Source: Pictodentalium vernedei
Lineage: Eukaryota; Mollusca; Scaphopoda; Dentaliida; Dentaliidae
Reading direction: 5' to 3'
Length of the DNA: 64,000 nt
NCBI GenBank assembly: GCA_031216915.1
Contig: CM062296.1
Coordinates: forward strand, 453,530,287 to 453,594,286
The notes under the pieces: generated by a model
What the model was told of the DNA's origin: nothing
Database searches by the model: none
The model's input: only the letters and a program-made list of their open reading frames with translations
Program-made: the position numbers and the translations under genes
Shown here: one piece after another, positions 56,500 to 64,000 of the stretch
Position numbering within the stretch: the stretch's first letter is position 1
Layout of the letters: each line of letters starts with the position of its first letter

Positions 56500-56963
56500 C
56501 CTTTGTATTTCGGCATCTCCGCAAAAACTTTGCGTGGTAAATCACTCCACATCCGTCTATGTATACTCGGTAATGACCGCTGTCCGTTATTTTTGATACA
56601 ACGTATGGCCCCCTAAAACTGAAATCGCGGTCAACCTGACTGTGTCGGCTGGAGTACGGTCACCTTTTGACCGACCCAAAAGTTCCTGAGCTTTGGTCTA
56701 CTTCCGTACCGATCCTCATTATGCCCCCTCTCGACCACATACCTTGGCTGCTTCCGTTCCGCCACTCCCTTGACTTCCGTTGTCGAAGGGTTAACCTTAG
56801 GTACCTCCATTGTGCACTCTACCTGTGCATCCTTACTCGACTCCACTGGTCCCTCCAGTGATTTCACCAGCTGCTCTTCCTCCGCGGCTTGGGCTCGGGT
56901 GACCACCCCGATGCCCCTTTGTGTGCTTTCCTCTTCGACCATGTCTTGTCGGGTTCTGAACAT
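56500..56963 (-). pseudogene. Gypsy linker and integrase C-terminal domain fused by internal deletion
   Basis: GIGVVTRAQAAEEEQ is the linker that normally follows the protease. It is followed within ~90 residues by RNFWVGQKVTVLQPTQSG, then FRGPYVVSKITDSGHYRVYI and GVIYHAKFLRR, the chromo-like C-terminal domain of gypsy integrase. The absence of RT, RNaseH and the integrase core implies a large internal deletion. Residues after FLRRC have no recognised function. Confidence 0.72.
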
Positions 56964-56989
56964 ACCCAGGGTATATTCCCAAGCACGAG

Positions 56990-57235
56990 GTCATAGATGG
57001 GCGCCTCAATACACATTGCCTCTACCTCACCGCTATAGAAAGGGTATCCACCCTCACCCTCGAAAGGGGAAACCTCCTAATCGTGCTATCTATTAGCACG
57101 CACATGTTGGCGTGTCCCGTTAGCTGTCCGCTAACGAGTTCCCTCTACCGCCGCGCTACTACACCCTGTGTCCCGTAGAATACGGACTTGGTCACCCACA
57201 TACGCTGGGTAAACCGGCATCTCCTCCTTTCTACC
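56990..57235 (-). pseudogene. Gypsy aspartic protease fragment
   Basis: The minus strand reads DQVRILRDTGCSSAAV, with the catalytic DTG at about 57165-57173, then GHANMCVLIDSTIRRFPLSR and SGEVEAMCIEAPIYDLVLGN followed by IP. This is the retropepsin of gypsy elements between gag and reverse transcriptase. Frame breaks occur near 57115 and 57060. Confidence 0.8.
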
Positions 57236-57380
57236 AAGGGAAGGGTATCCCTCGCACAGTCCACTAATTATGGACAATACCTGCCCCCTTCCAGCATGAG
57301 TTGCCCAGTCTCGAGTGCTTCGCGTGGTGGACTTCTCTCTGGCCCAATTGTTTGGCAGAATGCCGCTGTCTGCTTTTTCT

Positions 57381-58606
57381 CTACAGGCTGTATCGTATTA
57401 CTCCCCCTCCCGTTACTAATCTGGCCAGTTGCCCCTTTTTATTGCACACGAAACATTTGGTGTCCCTGGGCTCTGACCCTCTCTGATTCCCCCTGGAATT
57501 TTCCGGCTCGGTGCTTGGATTCCTAACGGATGCCTTTGCAAACCTGTTACTCCCACTTCTGCCCGACCTACCCTGGGTCAGACCTCCCCCATGAGCCTCC
57601 AAATACTGCTCGGCCACCCTAGTTATTTCCTCTACGCTACTCGGTTTTCTCTCCTTAACAAACAGTGCCATGACATAAACTGCTCCCTGATAAGTAAATC
57701 TTTCAGGGAGGGAAATGACTGTTCAATTTCAGATAATTCGACCCACCTGTCGAAATACCTCGTGGCCTATTACATAAACTGGAACACACTTTAACCTTTC
57801 TCAGTCTTACATTCTCTGAATGTTGTCCTGAACCCCTCCTCGGTGAGCTGGTTCCCGTTGAGGGTAGCCTTTTTGAGCTCACCATAATCATTAGCTTGGT
57901 CAGGGGACATGCTCACATACACTTGTGGCGATTTGCTAGTCAGCAGCGGACTAAGACTGATCCCCCAGGCGTCATCAGGCCAACCCTGACTCGGAGTAAA
58001 CCTTTCAAACCTCTGTGAATAAGCGGCGATGTCCTCAGTCTGTTCATTGGACTTTGGTAACTGGGGATAAGGTGCCCTCACGTTTCCCCGGGACTTTCTC
58101 CACTCTGTCTATCATTAGCCCCGGGTAACTGCGCCCCAGCCCTTAAACTTTCCATTTCCCTCTCAGCCTCCCCACGCGCCCTTTAACGCTCTAAAGCAGC
58201 TTCCCTTTCAGCTCTTTCGGCTCTTTATAGCTCTAATGCAGCCTCCCTGTCAGCTCTTTCGCGCTCTCCCACAGCTTCTCTTTCGGCTCTTTCACTCTCA
58301 GCCTGTAATTTCTTTCTCTCGCTCTGCAGCTCTTAGTGCTGCCTCTCTCTCCGCCCTCTCAGCCTCTTTCTCACGTTCGGCTGCCTGTAAGGCAGCCACC
58401 TCACGCTTCAATACAACCTAACGCTCTAATTCTGCGGCCATTTTTTTCATCACACGATTTTGCTCATCTTTCACAAACTTTTGTAATTCACTACTCGCGA
58501 AGCCCAACCGCTCTCCACACCAATCAATTGTTCCAAGCTTGGGGTATTCATTATTGAAATTTATCACCAAAAATTTCACACAAAAAAAAATATTTTGTCG
58601 AGTCAA
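57381..58606 (-). pseudogene. Gypsy gag (coiled coil, SCAN-like capsid, zinc knuckle), decayed
   Basis: In minus-strand order: an N-terminal segment GFASSELQKFVKDEQNR; an Ala/Glu/Arg-rich coiled coil (REVAALQAAEREKEAERAER) with an in-frame TAG; then RAPYPQLPKSNEQTEDIAAY, SQRFERFTPSQGWPDDAW, SPDQANDYGELKKATL and QLTEEGFRTTFRECK. This is the SCAN-like capsid of invertebrate gypsy elements. A second segment SSVEEITRVAEQYLEAHGG is followed by a CCHC-type start CFVCNKKGQ. Several stops and frame changes are needed. It would package element RNA if intact. Confidence 0.85.
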
Positions 58607-58734
58607 AGGGTTAATTATTCCCTATCATATACTGCGTCCTATTATTACGCAAGAATTTCAACCACCTTTATTTTAAATTCGCCAATCGAATTTCAGAACT
58701 AATTTAACCAATGATTAACCTCTACACAACGTAT

Positions 58735-59160
58735 ATTCGCAGTTAAGTTCCTTTGAAAGTCTCGCATTTCGGTATATCCTGACATTCGGTGACAGGCTAG
58801 ATGCGTAATATGAGTGGTGGGTCCAGAACATGTGCGATGTACTGTTTTTACAACAATAGCCTATTAACTGGCCATAATTACACAGATAATGACTGCAGGA
58901 GAACTCTGGTCTCTCTTACTTCTTTAACCAGTTATCAGATAGCTCCTACATGGGTTCGCCAGACCCGCGATAATGATATAAAATTCCACGCTTAATTAGC
59001 AGCGCATGAACTATTGCTGTTCTGTTTGAGTGACAAATTGGTTTTCGGGGTCCGTCATATACCTATCTTTACGCTTTGTATTTAGCCAATTGACAATGAT
59101 TATCGAAAATATATACACTTTTAAACCAAAAAATTGCAACATTAAGCTATCACCTTGACA
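58735..59160 (-). repeat. 5' LTR of the gypsy provirus (truncated)
   Basis: Only the outer ~425 bp match the other LTRs (from TATTCGC to CTTGACA). The remaining ~1.07 kb, which would hold the rest of the LTR and the primer-binding site, is replaced by unrelated sequence leading into gag. Confidence 0.82.
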
Positions 59161-59489
59161 GACATGCCCGGTTCACAACAACAATCTTAAATTTTCCAAG
59201 TGCATAAATATGTGGACACAGTCGAGTAGTTGGATATTTTCACAGTAAAGTGCGTAATCACAGTAGAGTCGTGACATTTATTTTTGAAAACGAAATTTTA
59301 GTCTTAATAGCTTCTAATGCCAATGACACCATATGTGGCGAAATGAACGTATACTGGCAATAGCGAGTCCTTGGCACTGATCTCTATACTAGCGGATTGC
59401 TGTAACGACAGCGAAAAACGATACAATCGTATCTTCCTCCGCCACCAACATGGCATCAAATCAATCAACGCGCTTACTCCTCCCAGTCC

Positions 59490-59560
59490 ATGATGTACGA
59501 TGACGTGAAAACTGTTACGCTGTGACTGTAGTCACAGCGTAACAGCTTTCACTGCATCAA
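59490..59560. repeat. Short foldback (GTTACGCTGTGACT arms)
   Basis: TGATGTACGATGACGTGAAA... mirrored as TTTCACTGCATCA; inner arms of ~20 bp are perfect. Confidence 0.75.
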
Positions 59561-59859
59561 ACATTAGAGCGTGTGCCAAGCACAAAAACTAGTAACAGAG
59601 TATTAAGTTTCCAATCTGAGAACTTATTTTTAGTCAATAATAACTAAAATATGTTGTAAATGTTCAATTCGAATTACCGAAAACAATGTGCACATCTCAA
59701 CGTATCCATTTTTCACAGGTGCCACGGTGTGTTCTTTAAAAAGTGATCGGCGAGTGCGAGATGTCGGGAAACTGAACAACATTTTATGTTGAGCATTGTT
59801 CATTCATGGTAACCACCGCCCCTTTTCTATACTCTCTCACACATTTCTATATGTGACCA

Positions 59860-60385
59860 ATCGAGTTGGGCTGTTTTCCCTGTGTTTGTGCATAGATTGA
59901 TCACTCTATCCAACTGCTAGGAAACTTGACTAGTGGTGCCCTCTTTATACTTGCTCCATTTAGTATTTAGTGTAAAGGGGCGAATACGTCCTGTTCTTAT
60001 TGTTACATTTTCTCCCTTACTGACTCGCCCACGGGTCGAGTCGACAAGGGAGGAAATGTGAGAATGAGAACATAACACAGATCAGATGAACTTTGTTCAT
60101 TTCTCACCTTAATTTATGTTTTTGTCTTACTCAATAGGCTTAACAATTCCCTAAAGCAAATAAGAATCATCAACAGGGAATTGGGCTGAACCCAATGGAG
60201 ATACTTACAAACATGGCGTTTTGCGGTGAGTGGGGTCGTACACATCATAAGGGATTTTATTATTTCAAGTTAAGGAGTCTGAAGTGTTATTTACTATATC
60301 TTCTTATCACCTAGGAACACTGAACCGAAACCCAGTTTTTTTCTTAAATAAAACCGAACCGAATCTGAAAAATTAAAACCACCCT
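59860..60385 (+). repeat. Dispersed repeat R, uninterrupted copy
   Basis: Relative of 26480-27800 without the nested insertions. Contains TGAACCGAAACCCAGTTTTTTTC near its end. Confidence 0.72.
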
Positions 60386-60464
60386 TCTCCTGCGACCAGT
60401 ATAACCTCCAGCAATCCAGATGTTTAGAAATCAGTGGTCCGTGGGAAAGAGTAGCAAGGTGTGC

Positions 60465-60540
60465 ACTGATTGTCCCAAAACACCCCGGTATGCTAGGCTA
60501 ACAGCCTGGCATACCAGGGTATTTTGGTACAATACCCTAA
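60465..60540. repeat. Short foldback (CCGGTATGCTAGGCT arms)
   Basis: AAAACACCCCGGTATGCTAGG and mirrored CCTGGCATACCAGGGTATTTT around CTAACAG. Confidence 0.75.
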
Positions 60541-61022
60541 TGTGCCTTGATACATCTCCACGAGGATCTCGCAGAAACCTAACTCCAGATAGGGACTGCT
60601 GTGGTCCTATAGTCCTCCACGATTTATGACGGACACTCATCCCCCTTCTCTCCTTAACTCCATAATCATATTCCTGCAACTGTTCCTCATCTTAACAGTG
60701 AATCATATGTTCTGATTTGGAGAAAAGATAAAAAAATATATATATATCAATGAACGCCGATTTCTGTAGATAGTGTTCACAAGCTGAAGGGTTCAGCGTT
60801 TCTATACAGTAAACATACAAATGGTACTCCCTCCACTCTCAACCTGTGTATCGCTTGTAACCAACTAAAAGCTATTTTTGAGCGTTATCTTTCAGTTTAG
60901 CGTACAATGTAGACAAATGTCAAGTTATTTAATTATGTAATTGTTCATCAAATTGTAAAAAATGATAATCTATTCTATTTATTTCCTGAGCAAACATTTG
61001 GTCTTCTCGAATAAAATATCTT

Positions 61023-61240
61023 TTAACCCTTTCATACCGTAGCGGTCATAACTGATATCAGCGCAATTCATAGAGATCTCCATTCAAATATAATTCTCGC
61101 AATTTTTGCCTGGAACGAGCTTGTTGTTGCAGTGACGGACCGTATACTATGTACTTGTGATTAAAAATGAAATATTGTTGCTATTCACGAATTTCTATTT
61201 TGCAAGTACCGTCTGCAAGTCGTGTGAGGCGAAGGGTTAG
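61023..61240. repeat. Degenerate TTAACCCTTT element
   Basis: TTAACCCTTTCATACCGTAG at the left, GTGTGAGGCGAAGGGTTAG at the right, with a weak AACGAGCTTG core. Confidence 0.55.
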
Positions 61241-61264
61241 TCCGGAAGTAGTGAGGTGAGAATT

Positions 61265-61455
61265 TAACCCTTTAATACAACGCACACGATATCAAAATTT
61301 ATTATTTTAAATATTATTTCATCAAAATTTTCAAAAAAAAGTTCAACAAAACCATATCACATGACCACTCATTGGAGGGGCCACATGATATGATTTTGTT
61401 TGAAGTTACTGAAAACATTTTTTTTTTAACTGCCGAATTTGCATATTCACATTGC
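61265..61455 (-). mobile_element. TTAA palindromic MITE, subfamily B, truncated
   Basis: The left end TTAACCCTTTAATACAACGC is present, the core is reduced to CATTGGAG and the right terminus is lost after GAATTTGCATATTC. Confidence 0.75.
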
Positions 61456-61830
61456 CCAATCGCTTCTCGGATTCTATGAGAAACCAGAGGATTCTCTGTT
61501 GATGTTCGTAAGTTTCTATGTTGCAATCGCGTCTTTTCACCCAGCCGATGCGGTCGCAGAGCAGATTTCTAGACACCCGAGTAGGATGGAGGGTTTATTT
61601 ATCAGTCCCTTTGCATTTATCGAGTAGCAGGGTTATCGACTGAGGCTCAGATCATCAGGGGGAGACGTAACTTATGTTTTAAGCAGGAAAAAAGTCTGCA
61701 CAAACCTAGAGGGTCTGGTAGAATTTCTATCTTATGGACAATTAACTGGATTTTTAACCAATTTGTAGGCATAATTTTAGGAATCTGAGGTGATAGATTG
61801 GAAGCGAAATATATTGGGAATGAAAACAAT

Positions 61831-62081
61831 TTAACCCTTTACCCAACGTAACGGCCAAAACCGGCCAGCGCTATTCTTAAAAATCGCAAATTAATTTTCA
61901 TTGTTTTTTCATTTTTTGTCTCAAAAACATAGGTTATGACCCCTCATTGGAACGAGCTCGTCGAGCTCGTTCCAATGAGGGGTCATAACCTATGTTTTTG
62001 AGACAAAAAATGAAAAAAATTAGTTATTCAAGAATTTTTTTTGCAAGTGTCGTCTGCTTTTCATGTTAGGTAAAGGGTTAA
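61831..62081 (-). mobile_element. TTAA palindromic MITE, subfamily A
   Basis: One of the best-preserved copies: almost perfect arms around the central GGAACGAGCTCG palindrome, with intact TTAA ends. Confidence 0.93.
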
Positions 62082-62867
62082 GTTACGTCTCCTCCGGATG
62101 AACTGAGCCTCAGTCGATAACCCTTTTACTTGATAAATGCAAAGGGGTTGTTAAATAACCCCTCCATCTTAATCGCGTGACTAGAAAACTGCTCTGCGAC
62201 CGTATCTGCTGGGTGAAAAGACGCGGTTTCAACATAGAAACTTACGAATATCAACAAAAAATCTGATTGCTCTTAGAATTCGAGAACCAATTAGGCAGTG
62301 TGATATTTCGCGAGGGGAAGCGGGGGGATTCGTCGCGAGTCTAAAGGATTAAATCAATTTTATCTTTCTTTATGAATGGACACATCGAGACAATGGTTCC
62401 TTACTGCAAACGAAAAACTGAGCGTTATTTTGTAAACAATGCTGTGATGGGAAAGGACAAACACCGGGAGGAAGAAGAACCCACAATCTTATTTTGGAAG
62501 TCAGCACTTCCTCACTATCATTTGCCTTGTTATAATGTATTGGAGAGCGCCCATAGGCATGACTGTGTGAAACAAAAATGAATTTGGTTAAATTTCTAGC
62601 TGCATTATGGAAAAGGCTTGTTGCTTCAAATTTCGGTAGTTTCACGTCATTGTGCACAGTGTTGAGCTGTCGTGGGGGGGGGGGGGGGGTATTCTGCTTA
62701 ATCCATACCTCGAGTAAAAAGAATCTTGAATAAAAAATACAAAATTACTGAAGTTCAAAAGACAAAAAACAACTCAGATCGTTGATGTGGAAATCAGACT
62801 TGTGAAGCGCTCTATTGTAACGAAGAGCCGATCAATACATTTTCTTTTCCTTTTTCATGCAGTTAGT

Positions 62868-63290
62868 TTGTTTATTTGGGGTTAACGACACTTTGAACAG
62901 CCAGGGTTAACCCTTTACCCAACGTAACGACCAAAACCGGCCAGCGCTATTCACAAAAATCGCCAATTAATTTTCATTATTTTTTTTTTCATTTTTTGTC
63001 TTAAAAACATAGGTTATGATCCCTCAATGGAACGAGCTCGTTCCAATGAGGGGTCATAACGTATGTTTTTGAGACAAAAAAATGAAAAAAAATAATTATT
63101 CAAGAATTTTGTTTGCAAATGACGCCTGCTTTTCAGGTTAGGTAAAGGGTTAAATTGTGTCGCAAAGTTTTTCTTGTGGAGGAAGCCGGTGTACCAGGAG
63201 AAACCCACCGAGCTGCGGCGAGTAACTAATTGACTCTCCAACTTACTAACCTGACACAAGTCGGGTTAGCTTTGGTTGAAGGCTTGTTGT
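62868..63290 (-). mobile_element. tRNA-derived SINE, split by a TTAA MITE
   Basis: The tail side, TTTGTTTATTTGGGGTTAAC at 62868-62906, is separated from the body (GTGGAGGAAGCCGGTGTACC onward, from about 63175) by a complete MITE at 62907-63153. The MITE is therefore younger than this SINE. Confidence 0.82.
62907..63153 (-). mobile_element. TTAA palindromic MITE, subfamily A, inside a SINE
   Basis: Full length, with a shortened core (a single GAACGAGCTCGTTC). It splits the SINE at 62868-63290. Confidence 0.92.
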
Positions 63291-64000
63291 ACAAAAGAGG
63301 CAGGAGCAGACTGGGCCAAAAAAGTTGCCAGGAAACGTACCACGGGGGCTCCGAACGAACCGAAAGAACGATGCTTCCTTCCATCTGAGCGATGGATGGC
63401 TGTCCACATAGAGGACATTTTCGATGGCATTTTTGTATCATCTTTGTCGCCCATTTGGCAAAAATGGTTGTACCAAAGGGGCCCCGGGTCGACCATAAAA
63501 ATTTCGATTTTTCGAACCGAAAGAACACTGTTTCCTCGCATCTGACCAATCAATGGCTGGTATATCAAAATGCTTTCTCCGTGGACTGCAGTCCACATGG
63601 AGGACATTTCGATAAACCGACAGTCTATGCAATCAGATACATTTCGCCTTTTGGTCATTTTCACGAAGTTTCATGCGCGAACGGGTGTTGGGCTGCGTAA
63701 CTTTGAGGGAGGGGGGGGGGGCTTCGGACCGGCTCCCGGTGGACCATACCGCTAGACCGCCTCTGCAAAAATGCGCTACCGTGTCCCAACTTGAGCATTC
63801 GAGATTACGTGTCTTGCAGATGATGAGGTTCATAAGTGAACCGTCGAAGTTTCGATTTGAAATCCAATGCTCTAATCAACGCGCCACTGCATACCCTTTT
63901 CACTCTATATAGAGTTGAAATGATGAGAGACGAATCAAACATTTTCGGAGAATACGAATATTTCCATCGTGTTCCACATTCAGATCACATTTATGTAGGT
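63291..64000. other. Diverged internal duplication, no gene
   Basis: GAACCGAAAGAAC followed by GTCCACAT(A/G)GAGGACATTT recurs at about 63357-63422 and 63513-63608, a diverged direct duplication. A G run lies at 63709-63721. No coding call is supported. Confidence 0.5.

Larger units (their letters stand above)
54089..59160 (-). mobile_element. Defective Ty3/gypsy-type provirus with 5-bp TSD (GACAT)
   Basis: It is flanked by GACAT at 54084-54088 and 59161-59165. The LTR unit begins TGTCGGAA and ends CTTGACA in plus coordinates; the element reads on the minus strand. The left (3') LTR is full length (54089-55591). The right (5') LTR survives only as about 58735-59160. A polypurine tract (minus strand GGTAGGGGGT) abuts the 3' LTR at 55592-55601. 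Internal remnants are gag, protease and integrase C-terminus; reverse transcriptase, RNaseH and the integrase core are gone. Confidence 0.87.

Overview
The window is eukaryotic, non-coding-rich and saturated with transposable elements. It has introns with canonical GT/AG borders, tRNA-derived SINEs, LINE, BEL/Pao and Ty3/gypsy remnants, Harbinger and Tc1 transposases, and many foldback elements. Tandem arrays that end in (ACGG)n and a hairpin beginning AGCTCA resemble the pearl/Helentron-type repeats known from bivalves and other marine invertebrates. I therefore favour a marine invertebrate, perhaps a mollusc or other lophotrochozoan; this is inference and no species is claimed.

Host gene. 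The only host gene I can support is a rapsyn-like (RAPSN) gene on the minus strand. Four exons lie in order at 44482-44580, 37036-37158, 30790-30843 and 20670-20869. They encode TPR segments and the first half of a C-terminal RING finger. The 6-10 kb introns hold much of the repeat content. The 5' exons and the final exon, with the rest of the RING, were not found.

Layout. 1-5 kb: degenerate repeats, a ~169-bp tandem array, a ~320-bp tandem array and a Tc1 transposase pseudogene. 6.7-14.3 kb: a Harbinger (HARBI1-like) transposase gene split by a 6.56-kb DNA transposon. That transposon has ~170-bp terminal inverted repeats (TIRs) and an intact 1,552-codon ORF; I assign it tentatively to the Academ superfamily. 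14.5-17.7 kb: a BEL/Pao pol remnant broken by two TTAA palindromic MITEs and ending in a ~950-bp palindrome. 22.4-24.2 kb: a LINE reverse transcriptase fragment. 21-28 kb, 44 kb, 49 kb and 63 kb: copies of a tRNA-derived SINE. 32.1-33.6 kb: a solo LTR with perfect 5-bp target-site duplications (TSDs). 38-39, 41.8-42.4, 44.9-45.7 and 52.3-53.7 kb: further tandem arrays. 54.1-59.2 kb: a defective gypsy provirus of the same LTR family, also with perfect 5-bp TSDs.

The most abundant feature is a palindromic MITE family (about 16 clear and 8 degenerate copies) with TTAA ends, the terminus TTAACCCTTTACCCAACG and a central palindrome built on GGAACGAGCTCG. It occurs in two subfamilies that share ends and core but differ in between. 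Copies sit inside BEL/Pao pol and the SINE, and an unrelated TTAA element sits inside a LINE reading frame, so the order of insertion can be read directly. The most interesting object is the 6.56-kb transposon. Its target site inside Harbinger can be reconstructed to the base, its ORF is intact, and it combines two CxxC...HxxxC zinc modules, a putative FEN1/XPG-like nuclease region and a C-terminal cysteine cluster.
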